Of a stretch of 64,000 nucleotides of DNA, positions 29,466 through 36,490 are shown piece by piece. The first letter of the stretch is position 1. Each line of letters starts with the position of its first letter. A program made the translations under genes and the position numbers. A model generated the notes under the pieces. The model was not told where the DNA came from. It was given only the letters and a program-made list of their open reading frames with translations, and searched no databases. The stretch spans positions 7,863 to 71,862 of the forward strand of contig CAVZQE010000007.1 in NCBI GenBank assembly GCA_963777325.1, given 5' to 3'. The stretch is from JAFAXA01 sp963777325. GTDB taxonomy: Bacteria > Pseudomonadota > Alphaproteobacteria > Acetobacterales > Acetobacteraceae.

Positions 29466-31454
29466 CTATTCGCCCGACAATTCGCGGCGGCGCCGGTCCA
29501 GTTCCTCGCTGTAGCGCCGCAACGCGAACTGCTCGGTCAGCAGGCCGATGACCCGCTTGGTCTCGGGTCCGTCGAGGACGGCGAGAGCGTCGCTTTCCGC
29601 CGCCTCGAACAGCCCGATTGCCTGCTTCACCGTCATTTGCGGCAGCAAAGCCGCATCGGCATAGTGCAGGATGTCGGCGAGCTTGGCCCCATCCTCGGCG
29701 TCCGCATGCGCCTCGGCGAGCAGCACGATCCCGGCGTAGCGATCGGCGTCGTCGACCGCGACGACCCGCTGCGTCGCGCCAAGCGGGAAGTCTCGCCGGA
29801 AGATCGCGATGGGCGTGTCGGCGCGCACGGTGCGCACTTCCCGGCGCATCATCCGCCCGACGGTCAGATTGCGCATCCAGCCGACATCCACGGCGCTCCG
29901 GATGCTCTCGCCGCGCAGGTGAAAGCGCCAGGTCGCGAAGGAGTAACCGAAGGTCCGGCGGACCGTCAGCGACGAGATGACGCAGGCGGCGAGCACCGCG
30001 ATCGTCATCGGCAGGCTGCCGGTGTCCTCAAGGGCCAGGAACCCCATCGTCAGCGGGCCGCCGATGATCGCCACCGCCATGCTGCTCATGCCGACCATCG
30101 CGCAGACGACGGGCGGGATCGCGTGCGCCGTCGTGATCATCGCGAGCAGGCCCGCGAACAGCTTTCCGACCATCGCGCCGAGGAACAGGGACGCGAAGAA
30201 CAGGCCGCCGCGGAAACCGGAGCCGATCGAGACGGCCGAGGCGGTCGCCTTCAGCACGATGATCATGGCGACATGCGGAAGCGGGTAGGGCGCATCGACC
30301 CCGACCGCCAGCGCCGCGTGCCCCGAGGAGAGGACGGAGGGCGTGACGAGCGCCAGCGCGCCGATGGCGAGACCGCCAATGGAGGGACGCAGCCAGACCG
30401 GAACCTTGCTTTTGCGGAACATCTCCTCGGTCAGCGTAACGCCGCGCATGATGGCGATGCCGACGAGCGCGCAGACCATGCCGAGCGCGATGATCGCGAC
30501 GTAATCCACCGCCTCGATGCGGCTCGGCACCTGCAGCTCGAGCGTTCCCGGCGTGCCGTTGAGCGCATTGGCGACCGCCACCGCGACGATTGAGGAGATA
30601 ACCACCGGCGCGAGCGAAACGAGGGTGTAGGTGCCGATCACCAGCTCGAAGGCGTAGAAGGAGCCGGTGAGGGGCGCTTGGAACGCGGCCGCGATCGCGC
30701 CGGCGGCCCCGCATCCGACGAGCATCCGCAGATCGCCCCGGCGGACCCGGAAGCTGCGCCCGAGACGCGACGCGAAGGCAGACCCGATCTGGGTATACCC
30801 CGCCTCCAGTCCGACCGATGCGCCGACGCCTGTCGATATGACGGTCTGCAGCACGACCAGGAGGCTGTCCTTCACCGACATGGTGCCGCCGTAGAGCGCG
30901 TTCGCCTCGATCGGATCGACCGCCCGGCGCGGCCACCATCGGAGGGTCAGGACGCCGAGCAGTCCGAAGCCCAATCCGCCGAGGCTCGGCACCAGGATCG
31001 CCCGAAACCGGTTGATCTCGACCATCCCGGATAGGCGCTGTCCGGGCAGCAGCGCGAACAGGATTTCGTGAATGTGCTGGGTGACGATGGTCATGGCGGC
31101 GACGGCGAGGCCGCACGCGCAGCCGACGATGGCCGCCACGACCACGAGCCAGATTTCGTCCGCCCGGACGAGCGCCCGGAGCGTGTGCGGCGCGTGGTGG
31201 ATGGCGCTCGACAAGGCGCGCCGGCCTTGAGCCGGACGGCTCCTTGCGGCCGTGCTCCGGGGAGCTTCTTTCCGCTCCGGACCGGCCTCGCGCGGCGGGG
31301 CCGCGCCAGCCGCCGCTGGCTGCGGCCCGGGTGGCGCGCCGGCCAGTGTCGTATCGCCGGATGTTGGCGGCATGGAGCGGCGTCCCGACCGTGGCAGCAA
31401 GGCGCGCGGCGCGGGCCGCCAAGCATTCATGGGACCGGTTTCCGGCGCGATCAA
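29466..31454 (-). CDS. ClC-family chloride channel/antiporter with C-terminal CBS region
   Basis: A 662-residue membrane protein: a Pro/Ala/Arg-rich cytosolic N-terminus (about 95 residues), the ClC core (about 98-520) and a C-terminal cytosolic region resembling CBS domains (about 545-650, AIGLFEAAESDALAVLDGPE). Core wording is VSTGVGASVGLEAGYTQIGS and GSGFRGGLFFASLFLGAMVG. These occupy the places of the classical GREGP and GxFxP motifs, so the ion-coordinating residues deviate, while a glutamate (GLEAG) remains at the gating position. Transport of chloride is inferred, not assured. The start may be further downstream than 31454. Confidence 0.88.
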   Translation of the reverse strand: MIAPETGPMNAWRPAPRALLPRSGRRSMPPTSGDTTLAGAPPGPQPAAAGAAPPREAGPERKEAPRSTAARSRPAQGRRALSSAIHHAPHTLRALVRADEIWLVVVAAIVGCACGLAVAAMTIVTQHIHEILFALLPGQRLSGMVEINRFRAILVPSLGGLGFGLLGVLTLRWWPRRAVDPIEANALYGGTMSVKDSLLVVLQTVISTGVGASVGLEAGYTQIGSAFASRLGRSFRVRRGDLRMLVGCGAAGAIAAAFQAPLTGSFYAFELVIGTYTLVSLAPVVISSIVAVAVANALNGTPGTLELQVPSRIEAVDYVAIIALGMVCALVGIAIMRGVTLTEEMFRKSKVPVWLRPSIGGLAIGALALVTPSVLSSGHAALAVGVDAPYPLPHVAMIIVLKATASAVSIGSGFRGGLFFASLFLGAMVGKLFAGLLAMITTAHAIPPVVCAMVGMSSMAVAIIGGPLTMGFLALEDTGSLPMTIAVLAACVISSLTVRRTFGYSFATWRFHLRGESIRSAVDVGWMRNLTVGRMMRREVRTVRADTPIAIFRRDFPLGATQRVVAVDDADRYAGIVLLAEAHADAEDGAKLADILHYADAALLPQMTVKQAIGLFEAAESDALAVLDGPETKRVIGLLTEQFALRRYSEELDRRRRELSGE

Positions 31455-31554
31455 CTCTATGCCGAGGCAGGGCGGGCTAAAAACACGGTAAGATGCCCCG
31501 GCGCTACACGCCGGTTCCGCGCCATTCGCGTGGCACGGCCTGGATCGGATCGGC

Positions 31555-31583
31555 TTGCTACTGCCGAGTGCGTGCGATTAGAT
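31555..31583 (+). promoter_or_regulatory. Possible promoter of puuD
   Basis: TTGCTA at 31555-31560 and TTAGAT at 31578-31583 with a 17-bp spacer, about 50 bp before the puuD start. Each box is a partial match to sigma-70. Confidence 0.35.
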
Positions 31584-31631
31584 GCCGTTCGTCAACCAAC
31601 AATCGTCGCTTGTCTCGGAAAGGATACTGCC

Positions 31632-32879
31632 ATGGACCCGGTCGTGCTGGAATGGGGCGGGTTCCTGATCCGATGGACGCACGTCGTCGCCGCCATCGCC
31701 TGGATCGGGGCGTCGTTCTACTTCATGCATCTCGACGCAAGCATCCGGCCCGCTCCGGCGCTGCCGAAGGGGGCGGGCGGCGAGGCCTGGGAGGTCCATG
31801 GCGGCGGCTTCTACCAGGTGCGGAAATATCTGGTCGCGCCCAAATCGATGCCCGAACACCTGATCTGGCATAAATGGCAGTCCTACTCGACCTGGCTGTC
31901 CGGCTTCGCGCTGCTTTGCTGGGTCTATTACGCCCAAGCCGACCTCTATTTGATAGATCCGGCGGTGCGCCAGATCAGCCCGCTCGCGGGCGCCGCGATC
32001 GGCATCGGCGGCTTGATCGTGGGCTGGCTGATCTACGACGGGCTGAACCGATCGAGGCTGTCCGACGCCCCGATCATGCTCTCGGGCGCGGTTTTCGTCA
32101 TCCTCATGCTGTTCGCCTTCGGCTTCCAGCAGGTATTCTCCGGCCGCGCCGCGATGCTGCATACGGGAGCCGTCATCGCGACCTGGATGACGGCCAACGT
32201 GTTCTTCGTCATCATACCGAACCAGCGAAAGACCGTCGCGGCGCTGATCGCCCGGCAGCAGCCCGACCCGGCTTGGGGCAAACAGGCCAAGAATCGCTCC
32301 TCGCATAACAACTATCTCACCTTGCCGGTGCTGTTCTTCATGCTGTCCGGCCACTACCCGCTGGCTTGGTCCACGCCCTACGCCTGGGCGATCGTCGGCC
32401 TGGTCGTGGTGACGGGCGGGGTGGTGCGCCACTTCTACAATGCGCGCCACGCCGGCCAGGGCGATCCCTGGTGGACCTGGGGCGTGGCCGCTGCCTGCAT
32501 CGTGCTCGCCGCCTTCATCAGCGTCGTGTCCTCCCCGGCCCAGCGCGAGCGCTACGGCCTGGCCTCGGCCGACGCGCCTGGCACGGCCCAGGCCGCCGCC
32601 GCGCCTGCAAACGGGGCGGCGGCGGGGCTGCCGCCGGACGACGTGGTGACCATCGTCACGGGCAAATGCAGCATGTGTCACGCGCCCGAACCGCTGTGGC
32701 CCGGCCTTGCCAGTGCCCCAAAAGGCGTCCTCCTGGACACGCCCGAGCACATCGCGCGCTTCGCCCCGGCGATCCGGATGCAGGCGGTCCTGACCCATGC
32801 CATGCCACCCAACAACATCACCGGCGTCGAGCCCGAGGAGCGGCAGCAACTGGCGATGTGGCTCGCGACGGCCCACTGA
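31632..32879 (+). CDS. puuD: Membrane urate hydroxylase PuuD with C-terminal cytochrome c
   Basis: A 415-residue inner-membrane protein that oxidises urate to 5-hydroxyisourate, passing electrons to its own heme. The N-terminal urate-oxidase domain has about eight hydrophobic helices (GFLIRWTHVVAAIAWIGASF, then FYQVRKYLVAP, WHKWQSYSTWLSGF, KNRSSHNNYLTLPVLFFMLS). After an Ala-rich linker (about 320-335) comes the cytochrome c domain, with heme-binding CSMCH near residue 348 and an axial Met likely in LTHAMPPNN. No uricase-pathway partners lie next to it. Confidence 0.93.
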   Translation: MDPVVLEWGGFLIRWTHVVAAIAWIGASFYFMHLDASIRPAPALPKGAGGEAWEVHGGGFYQVRKYLVAPKSMPEHLIWHKWQSYSTWLSGFALLCWVYYAQADLYLIDPAVRQISPLAGAAIGIGGLIVGWLIYDGLNRSRLSDAPIMLSGAVFVILMLFAFGFQQVFSGRAAMLHTGAVIATWMTANVFFVIIPNQRKTVAALIARQQPDPAWGKQAKNRSSHNNYLTLPVLFFMLSGHYPLAWSTPYAWAIVGLVVVTGGVVRHFYNARHAGQGDPWWTWGVAAACIVLAAFISVVSSPAQRERYGLASADAPGTAQAAAAPANGAAAGLPPDDVVTIVTGKCSMCHAPEPLWPGLASAPKGVLLDTPEHIARFAPAIRMQAVLTHAMPPNNITGVEPEERQQLAMWLATAH

Positions 32880-32892
32880 AAGCAACCTTAGT

Positions 32893-32920
32893 GCGCCCGG
32901 CCGCGCCGCCAGCCGGGCGC
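32893..32920 (+). terminator. Strong G+C hairpin after puuD
   Basis: A perfect 9-bp inverted repeat, GCGCCCGGC (32893-32901) and GCCGGGCGC (32912-32920), starts 13 bp after the puuD stop. A terminator role is likely but it lacks a T-run. It ends just before the left element repeat. Confidence 0.45.
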
Positions 32921-32930
32921 GCGGGCTGCC

Positions 32931-32980
32931 GCAGTTGGATGATCCACCGCCGCCAACGGCGGCGGTCGCAGAACGGAGAG
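32931..32980 (+). repeat. Left boundary direct repeat
   Basis: Matches 36907-36957 in the same orientation with a 3-bp indel and about five substitutions. Shared core: TGGATGATCC and GGCGGCGGTCGCAGAA around an imperfect palindrome of CCGCCGCC and GGCGGCGG. Candidate attL, or one copy of a dispersed palindromic repeat. Confidence 0.65.
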
Positions 32981-33068
32981 TCGGACCAACCAGCCCAGAC
33001 CCCGCGCGGCCGGGACAACGGCGGCTGCGGCTCATGACCACCGTCCCCAGCACGCCGGAGACCGGCCC

Positions 33069-33716
33069 GTGACGCCGTACGTCCGGCCCGCCTGGATCGC
33101 CGACCTCGCCGCCGACCTCGCGCGCACCACGACCGACCTGCGCAGGACGCTGCGGCGGCAGCACCACGATCCGCAGCCGGAGGCGAGCACCAGGGCAGGC
33201 CGCACCGATCCGCGCGGCATCCGGATCTCGCTCGCCGAGGCGCGGACGCTGCTACGCGGCGCGCTGCCGGTGCCGCTGTACCGCCGGCCGCGCCGGGCCG
33301 CGCACGCGACGCTAACGGTCGCACTGGCGCGCTGCGCCGATGCGCTGCTCGACTGCAACGACGATCCGCGCATGGCCGGACCGCACGCCATCACGGCCGT
33401 GCTCGACTGCGCGGATGCCCTACGCGCCTGGGCACAAGTCGCGCGCTGGCAGCAGGCGACGCAGGCCGCGCATCTCGCGTGGAGCATTGGCGATAAGGTC
33501 GCTTCTGCGACAACCGCCGCGCCGAGTCCGGAACAGACCGCGCACGCCGCGCCGCCGGAAACCGACCGTCCGGAGCCGCCCGCCCGCACCGCGCGCGCGC
33601 CGCGCCGCCGCGCCGTGCAGCGCGCGCTATTGCTACCGATTGCAACGACCGCGAGCTCGCACCACCCCGCAGAGGAGCACACCCGTGACGCTGACGCTGA
33701 CCGCGCCGCCGCCTGA
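33069..33716 (+). CDS. Element gene A, hypothetical
   Basis: A 215-residue basic protein, MTPYVRPAWIADLAADLART and on. It has an Arg-rich helical N-terminus (TTDLRRTLRRQHH), a middle helical segment (LTVALARCADALLDCNDDPR, TAVLDCADALRAWAQVARWQ) and a disordered Pro/Ala/Arg tail. I recognise no family. GTG 33069 has GGAG 10 bp upstream and overlaps the stop of a 12-codon reading frame (MTTVPSTPETGP, from 33034). It overlaps gene B by 32 bp. The compact gene overlaps support real coding. Confidence 0.55.
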   Translation: MTPYVRPAWIADLAADLARTTTDLRRTLRRQHHDPQPEASTRAGRTDPRGIRISLAEARTLLRGALPVPLYRRPRRAAHATLTVALARCADALLDCNDDPRMAGPHAITAVLDCADALRAWAQVARWQQATQAAHLAWSIGDKVASATTAAPSPEQTAHAAPPETDRPEPPARTARAPRRRAVQRALLLPIATTASSHHPAEEHTRDADADRAAA

Positions 33717-33855
33717 CGCCGCCAACCCCGCACAGTGGCGCACGGCCCTGCGCCGGCTGGCCGAGGCGGCGATCGACGCGCTGGACGCGCTCGGGCCGGA
33801 CCCGGACGCCGAGCCGGAGCACGACCGCGAGCCGGAGCCGGAGGCGCTGCAATGA
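33685..33855 (+). CDS. Element gene B, small acidic hypothetical
   Basis: A 56-residue protein (MTLTLTAPPPDAANPAQWRT to PEPEALQ when GTG is read as Met), with one amphipathic helix (WRTALRRLAEAAIDALDALG) and an acidic Pro/Glu/Asp tail. GAGGAG lies 8 bp before GTG 33685. It starts inside gene A and its TGA overlaps the ATG of gene C. Translational coupling of A-B-C is likely. Function unknown. Confidence 0.55.
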   Translation: MTLTLTAPPPDAANPAQWRTALRRLAEAAIDALDALGPDPDAEPEHDREPEPEALQ

Positions 33856-34190
33856 CCCTGCGCACGCGCCTGGCCGCCGCGCTCCGGCCGCCGCCGGTCG
33901 CGCTGGAGACCGACGCGCACGGCCGTCCGCTCAGGGTGGTGCGCGGCGGCCGCGTGCTGGCGCAGCTCGGGGGACCGCCGCCGCCGGCGGGCGAGCCGCC
34001 GAGCAGCGTGACCGACCTCTGCGTCACCGCGAGCCTGCGCCCGGCCGCGCGCGGTCCGACGTGGACGGTGCGGGCGACCGATACCGCGACCGGCCTCGTC
34101 GTAGAGCGCCAGGGCGTGCCGCCCGACAGCCGGATCGGCCGGGCGCTGACGGCGCTAGCCCGCGCCCTCGAGCGCGACGGCGGAGGGTAG
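33852..34190 (+). CDS. Element gene C, hypothetical
   Basis: A 112-residue protein, MTLRTRLAAALRPPPVALET then GRPLRVVRGGRVLAQLGGPP and TWTVRATDTATGLVVERQGV with a C-terminal helix. Alternating beta segments suggest a small beta-rich fold; no family recognised. The ATGA overlap with gene B indicates co-translation. The region after its stop is non-coding, so it is the last gene of the trio. Confidence 0.5.
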   Translation: MTLRTRLAAALRPPPVALETDAHGRPLRVVRGGRVLAQLGGPPPPAGEPPSSVTDLCVTASLRPAARGPTWTVRATDTATGLVVERQGVPPDSRIGRALTALARALERDGGG

Positions 34191-35231
34191 GGCAGGGGCG
34201 GGGCAGGGGCACACCCCGCCCGCCCGGATCACACACCCGCGACCCAGGGCGCAATTTCAGCGGCCAAAACAGGCCGCGATCAGGCAGGATCAGGCCGGGG
34301 CGAGGCCCGGCCCGGCGGCGACCCATGCGCCGTCGGCTCCCGGGACGGGTCGGGTCTCCCCCCGCACCGCCGGTGCGCGGCCCTGCGCCTCTCCACGCCG
34401 GGTCGCGCGCCGGCCCTCGCTGCGGCCTGACGGCCGCCGGCCGGCCCGCTCCACCAGCCGCCCGCCTCGCCCGCCAGCGTGGGCAGATGCGGTCGGCCGC
34501 GCGCGGGCAAGCGCCGCGCCAGCACGGCGCGCGGCGCGCGCCGCCCTGCGGGCCGTCCCTGCGCTACGCGTCGCAAGCGCCGCTGCGCTCCGGGCGGTGC
34601 CGTCACGCCGCTTGCACGCCCGGCCGGAGTCATGCCTGGGGGGCACCGCCCCCCAGACCCCCGCCCCCCAGACCCCCGCCCCCCCGCGCCGCCGGGTGCG
34701 CGCGCAGCGGCATCGCAAGCTCGCCACGCCCGTCCCGCCGCACCAGGCCCGCGCCAAGCGGCGCGGGCCGGGCGGGCGGTCCGCGCATGGCCCGCAAGCG
34801 CACGTCGGGCGCGCCGCCGCGCCGGGTTTTCCGGCGCGTCGCCCGGCGGCTGGGGGGCTGCCGTGCCCGGCCCCGTCCGCGCGGCTCAGTGCGCTCGTTC
34901 CTCGCGCCGCCGCGCCGGGGCCGGGCCGCGCCCCCCAAGGCAAGGCAAGCGGGGGCGCTCACGGCAGGGTCTCAGGCCGTCCCGCAGGCCCCCCGTTGCA
35001 GCGCCCCTCCAACGGGGGGGCTCGCCGGGCCCTGGCGCACGACCGCACGCATCGCGCGCCCGGCCGGCCGCATCCAGGCCGCACGGCTGCGCCGCGCGCC
35101 GCCTGCGGCGGCCGCTGCGCGGGCCTGGACCCGTCCGGCCGGGCACGCAGGCCGGCGATGGTCCGCCGCGGCGGGGTGTGGCGCACCCCGCCGCGTCCGA
35201 CCGATCCACGCGCCGCACAGGAGAGCACCGT
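34191..35231. other. G+C-extreme non-coding stretch of element
   Basis: Just over 1 kb. Long ORFs exist in all frames, but their products are Arg/Pro/Ala/Gly-rich low-complexity strings without ribosome sites or domains, as expected from extreme G+C. Visible structure: GGGGCAGGGGC-type repeats near 34193, a strong hairpin (34636-34656), and C-tract tandem repeats (34649-34686). It may hold an origin, a transfer site or terminators; none is shown. Confidence 0.5.
34636..34686 (-). repeat. Hairpin plus G-tract tandem repeat (possible G-quadruplex)
   Basis: A perfect 9-bp stem (CTGGGGGGC, loop ACC, GCCCCCCAG) is followed by more than two copies of a 15-bp unit, CCCCCCAGACCCCCG. On the minus strand this gives several runs of five to seven G separated by one to three bases, which fits a G-quadruplex. 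Role unknown: terminator, replication-fork barrier or origin structure. Confidence 0.6.
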
Positions 35232-35447
35232 ATGACCGCCGCAACGACCGACCGCGCCGCCGCCGCCGCCGCCGGCTACTACGTCCGCGAGGGCAGCTAC
35301 AGCCACACCCACGATGACCGCCTGGGCCGCTGGTACGTCGGGCACCGCAACGACGCCGGATTCCGGCCTTGGGGGGCGGGCTACGGCTCCGAGGCCGAGG
35401 CCTGGCAAGCCGCCATCGAGCGCGCCCGCGACACCGGCCGCGTCTGA
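35232..35447 (+). CDS. Element gene D, small hypothetical
   Basis: A 71-residue protein. After an Ala-rich lead (MTAATTDRAAAAAAG) comes an aromatic, conserved-looking core: YYVREGSYSHTHDDRLGRWY, VGHRNDAGFRPWGAGYGSEA, then a helix EAWQAAIERARDTGRV. GGAGAG precedes ATG 35232. It resembles small phage or plasmid proteins in style, but I cannot name a family. It stands 78 bp before gene E. Confidence 0.55.
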   Translation: MTAATTDRAAAAAAGYYVREGSYSHTHDDRLGRWYVGHRNDAGFRPWGAGYGSEAEAWQAAIERARDTGRV

Positions 35448-35525
35448 CCGAGGCGACGAGGGCGGGGTGCGGCACCCGCCGCGCCCCATCCTTGCGGACC
35501 ACACCACGACGAGGGGAGAGACCCG

Positions 35526-35693
35526 ATGCGCCAGCCGATCACCCGCACCCGCCCGGCCGACGGCCCGAGCTTGGTCATGTCGCTGCTCGACCTAGCCGAG
35601 CACGGAGATCTCGATCTGACCGACCTCGACACCGCCGACGTCCGGGCGCTCGCCGCCGTGCTCGCCCGCATCCTCGCCGGCCGCGAGCCGTAG
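35526..35693 (+). CDS. Element gene E, 55-residue hypothetical
   Basis: A short gene with a good ribosome site (GGGGAGAG just before ATG 35526). The product begins MRQPITRTRPADGPSLVMSL and continues LLDLAEHGDLDLTDLDTADV, ending ALAAVLARILAGREP. It is acidic and helical and could bind protein or DNA like small antitoxins, but no family is recognised. It ends 58 bp before the convergent DUF5681-like gene. Confidence 0.5.
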   Translation: MRQPITRTRPADGPSLVMSLLDLAEHGDLDLTDLDTADVRALAAVLARILAGREP

Positions 35694-35751
35694 CGTTGGC
35701 AACCGCAACGACGGCGAGGGCGCAACGATCTCGCCGCGAGCCGCCCAGGCT

Positions 35752-36132
35752 CTACCCGGCGGCGCGGCCGTAGCGGGCGAGCATGGCCGCGAGCTCGGCG
35801 TCGGAGAGCTGGCGCACATCCAGCTCGCCCCGCTCGTAGGCGGCGATCCGGTCGGCCGAGCAGCCGCCGCGCGCGCGGCCGGGACTGTCCGGCGGCCGCA
35901 GCGCGGCGAGGGCGCGAGCGGCGGCGACCCGAGTCGCGGCCGATGCCTTGGGGTCCGACAGCGCCGAGATCAGCGCCGAGCGGGCGGCGTGCTGGCCGAT
36001 CTCGGCCTCGATCGCGCCCGCGAGCGACGGCAGCGGCGGCCGGGGCGGACGGCCGCGCGGGTTACCGCTGCGCCCAGGCGGATAGCGGCCCGAGGGCAGG
36101 CGAGGCGGATCGGCGTCGTCGTCAACAGCCAC
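35752..36132 (-). CDS. DUF5681-like protein
   Basis: A 126-residue protein. The N-terminal motif GRYPPGRSGNPRGRPPRPP is the G-x-SGNP-GRP hallmark of DUF5681, found beside phage terminase-like and mobile-element genes. A helical region with AARSALISALSDPKASAATR follows, and a C-terminal DVRQLSDAELAAMLARYGRA. GTG 36132 has GGAGAG 8 bp upstream; the frame is open further upstream, but that part (rich in His, Pro and Cys) is not family-like. Divergent from the RepL-like gene. Confidence 0.65.
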   Translation of the reverse strand: MAVDDDADPPRLPSGRYPPGRSGNPRGRPPRPPLPSLAGAIEAEIGQHAARSALISALSDPKASAATRVAAARALAALRPPDSPGRARGGCSADRIAAYERGELDVRQLSDAELAAMLARYGRAAG

Positions 36133-36490
36133 TTGGCGGCTCTCCGGGCAGGCGACGGGCGGAACGGGGTGGCGGCGGACGCCGGGCGCAGAGTGCCACG
36201 TGCGATCCCGGTGGCCCGCCGCCTGCCCGCAACAGGCAGCACCTGCGGCGGGTATATGCACGTGATGATTACCAACCTGCGATTGTATGATGACGCCATG
36301 CCCTGTGGACAACCGACCGGCTCCGGGCCTGCCCCCCGACGCTCCCGTGATCGACGGGCGTCCGCGTCCGGGGACAGCCCCTCAACGCTGGATGATGCTC
36401 TATGAGAGCGGACCAATTTGTCGGCTTGCCTCAATGCGTTGCGGACCACCAAAATCCCCAAGTGGATACAACCGCATCATCTGAGGCATA
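36133..36490. other. Divergent intergenic region of element
   Basis: 358 bp between the DUF5681-like and RepL-like genes, more A+T-rich than its surroundings after 36250. It holds the palindrome at 36215-36252 and scattered TGATGA/ATGATG motifs. A short frame (36287-36484) has no family features. It probably contains both promoters and possibly an origin. Confidence 0.4.
36215..36252. promoter_or_regulatory. Extended palindrome between divergent genes
   Basis: CCCGCCGC and CTGCC pair with GGCAG and GCGGCGGG around a 7-bp loop, with a 5-bp bulge on one side. It is followed at once by TATATGCACGTGATGATTA. It could be a terminator for one gene, an operator, or an origin-type hairpin. Confidence 0.4.

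Noticed and set aside
33034..33072. 12-codon leader-like frame MTTVPSTPETGP before gene A
   Set aside because: Too short to judge and no ribosome site; mentioned only because its stop overlaps the gene A start.
34649..34686. CRISPR-like short tandem repeats
   Set aside because: Units are 15 bp, contiguous, without spacers, and there are no cas genes in the window.
34191..35231. Several long frames on both strands in the element
   Set aside because: Arg/Pro/Ala/Gly strings caused by extreme G+C; no ribosome sites, domains or consistent codon pattern.
36287..36484. 65-codon plus frame before the RepL-like gene
   Set aside because: No ribosome site, Pro/Cys-rich product without features; region looks regulatory.
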